Positions 1 to 8,621 of a stretch of 64,000 nucleotides of DNA are shown here, piece by piece. How positions within the stretch are numbered: the stretch's first letter is position 1; every line of letters begins with the position of its first letter. Under the pieces are notes generated by a model. It was given only the letters and a program-made list of their open reading frames with translations, made no database searches and was not told where the DNA came from. Both the position numbers and the translations under genes were made by a program. This stretch comes from Azophilus sp965221465 (lineage in GTDB: Bacteria > Pseudomonadota > Gammaproteobacteria > Pseudomonadales > Azotimanducaceae): contig OZ244892.1 in the NCBI GenBank assembly GCA_965221465.1, forward strand, positions 4,340,001 to 4,404,000. Reading direction: 5' to 3'.

Positions 1-2774
1 TCTACTCCATCGGTCTTCACGGGCCCGGAATCGACGTCGTGGGAAATTCGCCGTTCGGCTACCCCATGATCATGTTCGGCCACAACGGCACAATTGCCTG
101 GGGCAGCACCTGGGGCGCAAGCGACATCGTCGACCTGTACGCACACCAGTTGGATCGCGATGGCCGTTATCTTTATCAGGGCGAACGGCTGTCTCCTGAA
201 CGTCGAACGGAGATCATTCGCGTAAAAGACCAGGCGCCCGTCGAGCATGAGTTTTACCGAACGGTTTATGGGCCGGTAGTGTTTCACGATAACGAAGAGA
301 ACATCGCCTATGCCAAGCACCGCTCGTGGGACGGCCGCGAACTCGACACCCTCCTTGCCTGGCTGCGGGCAACCTGGGCCGAGGACTTCGATTCCTGGAA
401 ACAGCAGGCCGAAAAATCGGCAATCAATGTCAACATGTATTACGCCGACTCGGACGGCAATGTCGGCTACTTCCACGGCGGCCATTTCCCGAAGCGGGTA
501 CCCGGCCATGACAACCGTCTGCCCGCCACGGGCGATGGCAGCATGGACTGGCAGGGCCGCCAGGACATCCACCTGGCCAATCCCCACACCTTCAACACAT
601 CCACCGGTTTTCTTTCCAACTGGAACAACAAGCCGGGCCAGGGTGCGATGAATCCAGACCACTTCTTTGCCAGCTGGTCCCGTGCCGACCGCAACGATGT
701 CCTGGATGAGGCGTTATCGACAAAAGAGGAGTTTTCTGCTGAAGAAGCGTGGGATCTGATCGAGTCGAGTTCCCATGCCGACATGACCGTTTCATACATG
801 CTGCCATTCATGGAACGTGCGGTTGAACGTTTGGCGGTGCCGGATCTATCCTCCACGATATCCCTGTTGCAGTCGTGGGACCGGAAATACTCGGACGAGG
901 ACAACGACGGTTACTACGACGACCCTGCCATTGCCATCTACTGGGCATTTCTCGATCACCTGGTAAAAGACACGCTCGAAGACGACCTTGGTGAAGCGTT
1001 TCGCTTCTTCGCATCGAGCGGAAACGGCGAACCCAATATTCCGACGAGCATCAAGGCCATTGTCGAGGCCCTGGACGGCAAATCCGGCTTTGATGTCTTC
1101 AATGGGCGAGATCCGAATGAGGTCATCGTTTCGGCTCTCGGAAAAGCCGTCAGGGATGCAGGCCCGGTAGCTGTCATCGCACACCGTTATTCCAACAGGA
1201 ACTTCATGGGTATTCCCCAGGCCGGTGACGATGAAACACTGCAATGGCCGGAACAGCAGAATCGCGGCACGGAAAACAACATGATCGTGCTGCAACCCGG
1301 TTCAGTAGAAGCCTGGGAAATCGCGCCGCCGGGTCAGAGCGGGTTTATTCATCCGAACGGCTCACGAAACCCCCACTATGACGACCAACTGGATCTCTAT
1401 CACACCTTCGGTCGCAGAACGTTGAGCTTTTACGATAGCGAGGTAAAGGAAAACAAGGCAAGCGAAGAAATCATTCATCCGTCTGTTGAGCAATCGACAA
1501 GAACAGAACCCGACAACGATTTTCACAATGCCTTCATTTATCGAGAAACCGACCTGCCGGAAGCCGGGCCCGGTGTCCTCGAAAACTGGACACTGGCAAT
1601 CAAGGACAACATTCATGTTGCGGGCATGCCGAATACGGCTGGCACCCCGGGCTTGAGAGGCTTTGTCCCGGAGCAAGACGCTTCGGTGGTCTCGAGGCTG
1701 AAAGCGGCCGGCGGGCTGATCGTCGGCAAAACCAATCTGCATGAGCTGGCTTATGGCATCACCAGCAACAATTTCGCGTTTGGCCCCGTGAGGAATGCGG
1801 TCGACCCGAGCCTTTTTGCAGGCGGCAGCAGTGGTGGAACCGCGGTCGCGGTCAAGTTGGGCCTCGCCCGAGCAGGCCTAGGGACGGACACGGGTGGCTC
1901 GTCGCGAATCCCGGCTGCGCTGAACGGCATCGTTGGTTTCAGACCGACAACGGGCCGCTATCCTGCCGATGGCATGACGCTGATCTCCAGCACCCGGGAC
2001 ACCGTGGGCCCCATGGCAAGAAATGTCGGCGATGTCGCGACCCTCGACAGGGTTCTGAGCGGCGATTCGACGACCGCCACCGTCCTCACGCTGAAGGGGT
2101 TGAGAATCGGCATTCCTCGCGAGCACTTCTACGAAAAGCTGGAGACAGACATCGATAACCGCATGCAGGAGGTAATCGAACTATTGCAGCAGGCCGGCGC
2201 CGAGACGATCGAAAAGGATATTAGTGGCATCGGGGAACAGAACGCGAAAGTGGGATTTCCCATTGTTCTTTACGAAACCGGCATCCTGCTCACCGGGTAT
2301 CTGGAAAGATACAGCCCGCACCTGTCCCTGGAGGGTCTCGCTGCACAGATCGCAAGCCCGGATGTAAAAGGTGTGTTCGAAGCAATCACCAGCGGCGCTG
2401 TCACGGAAGCGGACTATCGCCAGGCCCTCGATGTAGAACGGCCGAAGCTGCAACAGATGGTTCAGCGCTACTTCGACGAAAACAGTATCGACGTCATCCT
2501 GTTTCCAACGACACCGGCAACCGCAAAACCCATTGACGGTTCAGTGACCGCCGTAATGATCGACGGCGAAGAACGAGACACCTTCACGACGTTCATCCGC
2601 AACACCGACCCGGGCAGCAATGCAGGTATCCCCGGTCTGTCGATACCGGCGGGTCAGGCTGGCAACGGCGCATCCATCGGCATTGAAATCGACGGGCCTG
2701 CGGGCAGCGATGCAAAGCTGCTGGCCATTGGAGAATTGATTGAAACGGCGCTGGCACCCTTGAACCACAAGTAG
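1..2774 (+). CDS. Penicillin acylase family / amidase signature fusion protein (5' end outside window)
   Basis: The open frame already runs at the left edge (in frame from base 3), so the N-terminus, with the propeptide and the Ntn nucleophile expected in this family, is missing. An internal GTG at 39 is used here for numbering. Residues 1 to about 470 resemble the penicillin/acyl-homoserine-lactone acylase beta chain: FGHNGTIAWG near the start, an NRGTENN block, and the HYDDQLDLY segment typical of the C-terminus of that family. After a linker of about 40 residues, residues about 490-911 form an amidase signature domain with the expected triad: Lys522 in AIKDN, Ser597/598 in GGSSGG, and Ser621 in DTGGSSR. 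No stop separates the two parts. This would be a two-activity amide hydrolase, probably secreted or periplasmic if the lost N-terminus has the usual signal peptide. Its substrate is unknown. Domain calls are firm; the coupling of activities is inference. Confidence 0.85.
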   Translation, partial: YSIGLHGPGIDVVGNSPFGYPMIMFGHNGTIAWGSTWGASDIVDLYAHQLDRDGRYLYQGERLSPERRTEIIRVKDQAPVEHEFYRTVYGPVVFHDNEENIAYAKHRSWDGRELDTLLAWLRATWAEDFDSWKQQAEKSAINVNMYYADSDGNVGYFHGGHFPKRVPGHDNRLPATGDGSMDWQGRQDIHLANPHTFNTSTGFLSNWNNKPGQGAMNPDHFFASWSRADRNDVLDEALSTKEEFSAEEAWDLIESSSHADMTVSYMLPFMERAVERLAVPDLSSTISLLQSWDRKYSDEDNDGYYDDPAIAIYWAFLDHLVKDTLEDDLGEAFRFFASSGNGEPNIPTSIKAIVEALDGKSGFDVFNGRDPNEVIVSALGKAVRDAGPVAVIAHRYSNRNFMGIPQAGDDETLQWPEQQNRGTENNMIVLQPGSVEAWEIAPPGQSGFIHPNGSRNPHYDDQLDLYHTFGRRTLSFYDSEVKENKASEEIIHPSVEQSTRTEPDNDFHNAFIYRETDLPEAGPGVLENWTLAIKDNIHVAGMPNTAGTPGLRGFVPEQDASVVSRLKAAGGLIVGKTNLHELAYGITSNNFAFGPVRNAVDPSLFAGGSSGGTAVAVKLGLARAGLGTDTGGSSRIPAALNGIVGFRPTTGRYPADGMTLISSTRDTVGPMARNVGDVATLDRVLSGDSTTATVLTLKGLRIGIPREHFYEKLETDIDNRMQEVIELLQQAGAETIEKDISGIGEQNAKVGFPIVLYETGILLTGYLERYSPHLSLEGLAAQIASPDVKGVFEAITSGAVTEADYRQALDVERPKLQQMVQRYFDENSIDVILFPTTPATAKPIDGSVTAVMIDGEERDTFTTFIRNTDPGSNAGIPGLSIPAGQAGNGASIGIEIDGPAGSDAKLLAIGELIETALAPLNHK

Positions 2775-2970
2775 AGGGCGTGCGACGAAGCTGACCGCAC
2801 TGCTACCGAGGTAGTCACAACGTCAATTGCGGAACCTGTATTGACAGTCATAGTACGGCTGGATGCTGCGCGGCAACGGAATCATCGACCCTTAAGCAAT
2901 TGGTCTTCCCAAGATGAAAGAGGATTCGCTCTTGGGCAATGGAATTTGCGACGCTCTGGCACTGGCAAGC

Positions 2971-3930
2971 CTATCCAAACAACTCCCGGTTGGCGCGCCG
3001 CAGGAACAGGAGCCCGATGGCCGCGTTGAAGAAAATGAAGAAGTTGTGCATCACCAGCCCGAAGGCCGAGAGCCGGGCGGCGTTTTCGGGGAACAGCACC
3101 ACCCAGATGGTAATGGCGGCGGCGCGCATCGGCGTTGGAATCGCTGCGGCGAAAAAGATCACCGGAAGCACGCCCAGCATGTCGACAAAGGAGGCTTCGA
3201 CACCGAAGAGGCGCAGCGCCAGCGTGTAGACCACCACCGCACCGAGCAGTGCGGGTGAGCGTATCGCTGCGATGACGAGGTAACGCAGCGGTGATGCCTC
3301 GCGAAACGCCTTCAGGATCGACCGTTCCCGCAGGGCCTTGCCGCCCGGAACGATGCCGCGAAACCAGGCTACCCAGAAAATGAAGAGCGCCAGTACCCCC
3401 AGCCCGATCCAGGGTATCAGGCCGAATATGGCCGGTAGCGAATCGGCGGCCATCAGGTAGCCCACGTTGGCCCAGAACGTGAGATAGAGCAGTTCGCAGA
3501 ACATGATGAAGAGCATCGACGAGCCGACCTCCCAGCCGGGCACGCCGTCCCGTCGATTCAGGTAGAGCGCCATGGCGCCCTTGCCCACCTGCTCGTTGAC
3601 GATGGAGATGATGTAGGCGCTCGCCCGTATGGGCAGGATGCCCGTCCAGGGCACGCGCGCGTTGAACCAGCTGACCACGCGCCAGACCACCGTGGAGTCG
3701 ATGAGAAAGAAAAAGACCGAGTAGGGGATCATCAGCGCCAGCCACGCGCCCCAGGACACGCTCGCGAACACCTGCAGCATGTAGCTGGCCACGTCCAGGC
3801 CCGCCCGCGCTGCCGCGGCATCGATGCGGGTGTACAACCACGCGAAGCATGCCAACGTGACCAGCCAGAGCAGCGCGCGCTGCCAAAGGGGCGCGCCGGG
3901 CCGCGCGTTGTCGGTTTCTTCGGCAGTCAT
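2971..3930 (-). CDS. Integral membrane protein, flippase-like / LPG synthase transmembrane family
   Basis: 319 residues. After a short polar N-terminus there are about seven to eight hydrophobic segments (for example near residues 19-36, 60-80, 170-190, 225-245, 250-280 and 290-310). The overall pattern, with a conserved-looking NEQVGKGAMALYL region in the middle, resembles the UPF0104/lysylphosphatidylglycerol synthase transmembrane family, many members of which are of unknown function. No soluble transferase domain is present, so enzymatic activity is not implied. It stands alone between the upstream acylase gene and the divergent glutathione transferase gene. The family assignment is by general resemblance only. 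Confidence 0.6.
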   Translation of the reverse strand: MTAEETDNARPGAPLWQRALLWLVTLACFAWLYTRIDAAAARAGLDVASYMLQVFASVSWGAWLALMIPYSVFFFLIDSTVVWRVVSWFNARVPWTGILPIRASAYIISIVNEQVGKGAMALYLNRRDGVPGWEVGSSMLFIMFCELLYLTFWANVGYLMAADSLPAIFGLIPWIGLGVLALFIFWVAWFRGIVPGGKALRERSILKAFREASPLRYLVIAAIRSPALLGAVVVYTLALRLFGVEASFVDMLGVLPVIFFAAAIPTPMRAAAITIWVVLFPENAARLSAFGLVMHNFFIFFNAAIGLLFLRRANRELFG

Positions 3931-4120
3931 GGGGAAATTACGATAGCTCCGATCCGGATATCATTGATGTCGGCTCGCAGTCTATGGCATCGAATTTCTG
4001 CATTCAAAGCAGAATCTACAGTTCCCGCGTGTGGCCGGCCCGCAAGTGTTGGGAACAACTGCAAGGCGCCGCACGACAGAGAGTGGCAATCCGCATTGCT
4101 TACGCCTTAGACTGCACAGG

Positions 4121-4870
4121 ATGACAAAACCCCTCACACTCTACGGCGTGCCCTTTTCGCAGCCGGTGCGCGCCGTCATGTGGCTTCTGCTCTACAAGCG
4201 GATGCCGTTCGAGATGGCGCCGATCAATCCGGGTTCCAGCGGCAGGAGCGGCAGCCGGAACCCGGAATTCCTGGCCAGGAACCCCGGCGGTACCATCCCC
4301 TGCATCGAGGAAGCCGACGGGTTCGTGCTCGCGGAGGCGCACGCCATCCTCTGCTATCTCTGCAACCGGCACGGCTGGACCGATGTGTATCCGGAAGAAG
4401 CCCGTCGACGAGCGCGAATCGACTGGTACCTGCATTACCACCACCGGAGCATTCGGGATGCTTCCCTGGGCCTGATCGCACCGAAGATCCGCAAGGACCT
4501 CGACATACCCGAGGCGATGCAGCAGGCAGCCCAGGCAACGGTGGCGCGCGCCTTGCAGGCCCTCGACACCGGCTGGCTGGCCGAGCGCAGGTTTCTGGCT
4601 GCCGACGAAGTCACCATCGCCGATTTCGCCGCCTATGTGGAGATCGGCCAGATGCAGGCCGGCTTCACCAACGTCTACGACTTCTCACCCTTCGAGAACG
4701 TGCAGCGCTGGCTGGACGACATGCGGCAACTCCCCGCCCACGACGATGTGCATGTCGTACTGTCGGAACTCGGCGACATCAGCCAGGAAGCCCCGAGCAT
4801 GGAGCGCATCAGGAACGCCAATGTGCGCGCACTGTCGACGCTGAACGCCCGTATCGCGGAGTTGCGATGA
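4121..4870 (+). CDS. Glutathione S-transferase family protein
   Basis: 249 residues from the ATG at 4121; a longer frame from 4031 exists, but the thioredoxin fold starts directly at this ATG. Residues 1-80 show the GST N-terminal fold with Ser13 in VPFSQPVR in the catalytic position and the cis-proline motif GGTIPCIEE. The rest is the all-helical C-terminal domain, with a N-capping-like region around FLAADEVTIADFAAYVEI. This pattern is theta-like. It would conjugate or transfer glutathione to an electrophile in the cytoplasm; the substrate cannot be read from the sequence. It is not obviously in an operon. Confidence 0.85.
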   Translation: MTKPLTLYGVPFSQPVRAVMWLLLYKRMPFEMAPINPGSSGRSGSRNPEFLARNPGGTIPCIEEADGFVLAEAHAILCYLCNRHGWTDVYPEEARRRARIDWYLHYHHRSIRDASLGLIAPKIRKDLDIPEAMQQAAQATVARALQALDTGWLAERRFLAADEVTIADFAAYVEIGQMQAGFTNVYDFSPFENVQRWLDDMRQLPAHDDVHVVLSELGDISQEAPSMERIRNANVRALSTLNARIAELR

Positions 4871-4950
4871 CATCGCGACACCCCGCAGCTGCGAGCGGGG
4901 CCAAGTGTCAGGCGTTCCGTGCTACTGCATGGCGAACCGTTACAGAGCGC

Positions 4951-5090
4951 GCCGTGGCGAGGACGTGCAAGAAACACCTGAAAACCGCAGGGAGAGAGCC
5001 GTATGCACGTACCGCATACCGGCTCTCGGAGCCGGATTGATGGAAGAGCAATCCATGTCGATGAATGCATTAAAATCAATCATTTGAAAG
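4951..5090 (-). repeat. Structured intergenic repeat, family 1, short copy
   Basis: On the minus strand it matches the ends of the copies at 7096-7322 and 58617-58845: an A/T-rich TTGATTTT block, the core hairpin, then a block like TTTTCAGGTGTTTCTTGC. The central loop present in the longer copies is missing. A strong hairpin is formed by GAGAGCC-GTATGC (4994-5006) and GCATAC-C-GGCTCTC (5014-5027). No gene is seen in this interval. Confidence 0.75.
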
Positions 5091-5147
5091 CTCTTTTCGC
5101 GCGAGCCAGCGCCCGGGAGCCGTCTCCCCCGAGCGGCATCGGCACCG

Positions 5148-6953
5148 TCAGGGCCGGCGCAATTCGAGCCCCTCGAAGTTGCCCTCTTCGCGCCACTTCT
5201 CGAGCAGCTTGAAGAAACTGATCGAACCCGCGCCGTAGGGTGCCGACTGGGCAGCGTGGGGGTGTAACTGCCCCTCGTTGTTGTAGTAACCGGGCGTGCA
5301 TTCAAGGCTGCCGAGCCCCGCCAGCGGACCCCCTTCGAAGCCGAGAATGGTCTGCACCCAGGCCTCTTCGGCTTCCCGTGACACTTCCACTTCGGCGAAA
5401 CCGTTCTCGAGGGCGTGGCCGATGATGTGCGTCTGGTGGATGGCGCACTCTTCCAGCAGGTGCGGAAAGTTTGCGGTAAAGGCGGCCTGGGAGATCTGCG
5501 AGACGAACAGGTTCGGAAAACCGTGGCTGCCCATGCCGTGCAGGCTGCGCGTGCCGTCCTGCCAGTGTTCGCTCAGCAGCCTGCCGCCTCGGCCGACCGC
5601 GTCGAAGCCGGACCGGCGTGTAAAGCTGGTGCCCACCTCGAAGCCGGTGCTGTAGACGATGCAGTCCACCTCGTATTCGATTCCGGCCACCACCAGCCCG
5701 TTTTCGGTGATGCGCTCAACGCCCTTGCCGTCGGTATCCACCAGATGGACGTTCGGCCGGTTGAAGGTGGGCAGGTACTCGTCGTTGAAGGTCGGCCGCT
5801 TGCAGAACATCTGGTAATACGGCTTCAGCTTTTCCGCCGTTTCGGGGTCGTCGACCAGTTCGTCCACCCGGGCGCGAATCTCTTCCATCTTCTCGAAATT
5901 CGCCAACTCGATCAGTTGCTCGATGGACAGGTTGGCGCCCGGGTCGGCATGCTGAAACCGGTACACGACCCGGTGGACCAGATCGGTCCAGCCGTCGTTT
6001 ACCAGGTCGGTATCCTGGGGCACGCCGGAGACCAGCGCATTGAAGTTCTCCATGCGGTGCTTCTGCCAGCCCGCCTGCAGACCTGCCGCCCACTGCCGGT
6101 CGGTCGGCGCGTTGCCGCGCACATCCACCGACGAGGGCGTGCGCTGAAACACGTATAGCTCTTGCGCCGCTTCGCCGAGAAAGGGCACGCACTGGATCGC
6201 GGTGGCGCCCGTGCCGATGATGGCCACCCGCTTGTCGCCGAGCCGGTCGAGGCCGCCGTGCGGGCCGCCGCCGGTGTAGGTGTAATCCCAGCGGCTGGTG
6301 TGGAAGGTGTGGCCCTTGAAATCGCGCAAACCGGGAATGCCGGGCAGTTTCGGGCGGTGCAGCGGGCCGCTGGCCATGATCGCGAAGCGTGCCCGGATGG
6401 CATCGCCGCGGTCGGTGTGCACGATCCAGCGGGATGCCGCTTCGTCCCAACGGAGTTCCGTGACCTCGGTCTGGAACAGCGTACGGTCGTAGAGGCCGTA
6501 GTGTCGACCGATGGCCTCGGCGTGATCGAGAATCTCTCGGGCGTAGGCGTACTTTTCCTTCGGTACGTAGTTCAACTCCTCGAGCAGCGGCAGGTAGCAG
6601 TAGGATTCGACATCGCACTGGGCGCCCGGATACCGGTTCCAGTACCAGGTGCCGCCGTAATCGCCGCCCTTCTCGACGATCAGCACATCGTCGATGCCCG
6701 CCTCGCGCAGGCGCGCCGCTGCCGTCTGGCCGCCGAAGCCGCCGCCGACCAGCACGACATCCACTGCATCGGTTTTCGGTTCGCGTTCGATTTTCTCGTC
6801 GATGTAGGGGTCGTCGAGGTAGTGCGCGAATTCGCCGGTCATCTCGACATATTGCTCGTTGCCCTCGGGGCGCAGGCGCTTGTCGCGCTCGACTCGATAC
6901 CGCTCGCGCAGGGCATCGGGGTCGAATTCGAGTTCGGGGGCTGTTTCGCTCAT
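5148..6953 (-). CDS. Flavin-containing Baeyer-Villiger monooxygenase
   Basis: 601 residues from the ATG at 6953. The first Rossmann motif is GGGFGG (about residues 70-75). The type I Baeyer-Villiger fingerprint FKGHTFHTSRWD lies at about 212-223, and the second, NADPH-binding Rossmann motif IIGTGATA follows at about 245-252. The length suits the cyclopentadecanone/phenylacetone monooxygenase group. It would insert oxygen next to a ketone using FAD, NADPH and O2, giving an ester or lactone. The frame stays open for a further 82 codons upstream through the repeat at 7096-7322, but that stretch is not homologous to the family and is better read as repeat sequence. Substrate unknown. Confidence 0.9.
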   Translation of the reverse strand: MSETAPELEFDPDALRERYRVERDKRLRPEGNEQYVEMTGEFAHYLDDPYIDEKIEREPKTDAVDVVLVGGGFGGQTAAARLREAGIDDVLIVEKGGDYGGTWYWNRYPGAQCDVESYCYLPLLEELNYVPKEKYAYAREILDHAEAIGRHYGLYDRTLFQTEVTELRWDEAASRWIVHTDRGDAIRARFAIMASGPLHRPKLPGIPGLRDFKGHTFHTSRWDYTYTGGGPHGGLDRLGDKRVAIIGTGATAIQCVPFLGEAAQELYVFQRTPSSVDVRGNAPTDRQWAAGLQAGWQKHRMENFNALVSGVPQDTDLVNDGWTDLVHRVVYRFQHADPGANLSIEQLIELANFEKMEEIRARVDELVDDPETAEKLKPYYQMFCKRPTFNDEYLPTFNRPNVHLVDTDGKGVERITENGLVVAGIEYEVDCIVYSTGFEVGTSFTRRSGFDAVGRGGRLLSEHWQDGTRSLHGMGSHGFPNLFVSQISQAAFTANFPHLLEECAIHQTHIIGHALENGFAEVEVSREAEEAWVQTILGFEGGPLAGLGSLECTPGYYNNEGQLHPHAAQSAPYGAGSISFFKLLEKWREEGNFEGLELRRP

Positions 6954-7095
6954 GGCTTCGTGCTCGTCTCCATCCGCCCGATACCTTAACCCGTTTGCCT
7001 GCCCGTTCGATACGGGGCGATGCCCTGCTTCACGCGAACCGGAGGTCGATGCAGGCATACTCGACAGTATGTCAATTCGGCTGGAGGGGACACCC

Positions 7096-7322
7096 CTTTC
7101 ATGGAACACTTTTTCCAAGCAATTGATTTTGTTGAATTCGTTAACGTGGGGGACCATTCCTTCGATCCGGCACCGAGAGCAGGGATACGGTGCGTGCATC
7201 CGGCACGCCAGGCGGACATGCTTACCGCTACGATGGGCGCAAGCACAAGCCTAAAAGGTGCCGGATACACGCACCGCACACCTGCTCTCTCCCAGCGGTT
7301 GTCAAGTGTTCCTTGCGCGTCC
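7096..7322 (+). repeat. Structured intergenic repeat, family 1, long copy
   Basis: About 80% identical by eye to the copy at 58617-58845 over its whole length. It contains an 18-of-19-bp stem (7188-7206 with 7258-7276) around a 51-base loop, enclosed by a perfect 9-bp outer stem GAGAGCAGG/CCTGCTCTC (7175-7183 with 7281-7289). It fills most of the 470-base gap between the monooxygenase and the PLP enzyme. Confidence 0.85.
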
Positions 7323-7422
7323 TCGTCCCGGGGCGTCGGGTTGGGAACTCGCATGAAAAAACCGCCCGCTGGGTACAGAATGTGTACCCGGAAACAATGG
7401 ACAAGCTCGGGGGAGGGCAGTT

Positions 7423-8553
7423 GTGACGGATTCCGTGATAGACAGAACGGTGGGCTTTCGCCTCGGCGGTGTTGAGGACACCGAGACTGCGTTCACCGTG
7501 CCGCTCGGGGAGGCGGCGTATTCGTACGCCAGGCGCGAAAACCCCACGGTGACCGATTGCGAACGTGCGCTCGCCGAGGTCGAATCGTGCCAATGGTGCG
7601 TCCTGACACCCTGCGGCATGGCTGCCATCGACACCGCCCTGTCGGTTTTCAACGACGCGAACGATCGGCGGCCGTGGGTGTTTCCTGCGGGTGTCTACAG
7701 CGGTACCGCGCAGTACGCCGCCGAGGTGCTGAAGGGCCAGCGCGGCGTCGACGTTTGCTTCGCCTACCCCGCCGGAACAACCTCGACGACGGCCTGCGTG
7801 ATTGACGCCATCGAGGGCGAATCGCCGGCACTGGTCTACATCGAACCCATTACGAACCCGATGCTCGATGTCGTCGACGTGCCGGCGGTGGTGCAGGCCG
7901 CCCGTCGGCAGGGTGCGCGGGTCGTGGTCGACAACACCGTCGCAACCTCCTACCTGTTCAAGCCGCTCGCTGCCGGCGCAGACCTGGTCGTGCACAGCGC
8001 CACCAAATGGCTGGCAGGACACAACGACATCCTGGCCGGCGTCATCGGCGTCGACGATCCGGACCTGCGCGCCCGGCTGCTCGTGCAACGCAGTACGATC
8101 GGGTCGGTAATCAGCCCGGACGATGCGGGGCGGCTCAAATCGGAACTCGCGACGTTTTCGCTGCGGGTGGCGCGGCAGAACGCAACGGCTGCCGAACTGG
8201 CCGAACACCTGGCGAAACACCCCGATGTCGCCCGGGTTCGGTATCCGGGCCTCGCTTCCGATGCCGGCCATACCGCGGCACGGCGCCTGTTCGAAGGGCG
8301 CGGTTCCGGTGCGTTGATCACCTTCGATCTCGCGCGGGACGAAGACGGCTGCAGCCGCTTCGTCGATGACCTCGGCCCGCACATCCCGCACATTCCGTCC
8401 ATGGGCGAGGTCACCACGAGCTTTCTGCACATCAAGGCCTGTTTCGGGGCGGGGTACGAACCTTCGACCATTCGGCTCTCGGTCGGGGTGGAACCGTTCG
8501 ACACCATCGTCGAGCGTCTCGAGCAGGCATTGCGGACCGATCGGCGGTGTTGA
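7423..8553 (+). CDS. Cys/Met metabolism PLP-dependent enzyme (cystathionine gamma-synthase/lyase family)
   Basis: 376 residues, starting at GTG 7423 with a GGGGGAGGG ribosome-binding site about 8 bases before it. The PLP lysine is Lys195 in HSATKWLAGH, preceded by the VDNTVATSY segment that carries the family aspartate. The protein belongs to the trans-sulfuration group (cystathionine gamma-synthase, gamma- or beta-lyase, methionine gamma-lyase); which reaction it carries out cannot be told here. Its neighbours, a convergent FAD amine/amino-acid oxidase and a peptide-type ABC importer, suggest catabolism of an imported amino-acid derivative. That link is inference. Confidence 0.88.
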   Translation: MTDSVIDRTVGFRLGGVEDTETAFTVPLGEAAYSYARRENPTVTDCERALAEVESCQWCVLTPCGMAAIDTALSVFNDANDRRPWVFPAGVYSGTAQYAAEVLKGQRGVDVCFAYPAGTTSTTACVIDAIEGESPALVYIEPITNPMLDVVDVPAVVQAARRQGARVVVDNTVATSYLFKPLAAGADLVVHSATKWLAGHNDILAGVIGVDDPDLRARLLVQRSTIGSVISPDDAGRLKSELATFSLRVARQNATAAELAEHLAKHPDVARVRYPGLASDAGHTAARRLFEGRGSGALITFDLARDEDGCSRFVDDLGPHIPHIPSMGEVTTSFLHIKACFGAGYEPSTIRLSVGVEPFDTIVERLEQALRTDRRC

Positions 8554-8621
8554 GCAGCACCATTCGTCCCGTCGTCGGCCGGTTCGGGCGACGACCCCTG
8601 CCGTTTCGAGGGCAATCGGGG

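Noticed and set aside
7096..7322. Repeat family 1 as a CRISPR or riboswitch
   Set aside because: Copies are isolated and dispersed, with no regular spacers, and lie at either end of unrelated genes with no shared ligand logic.
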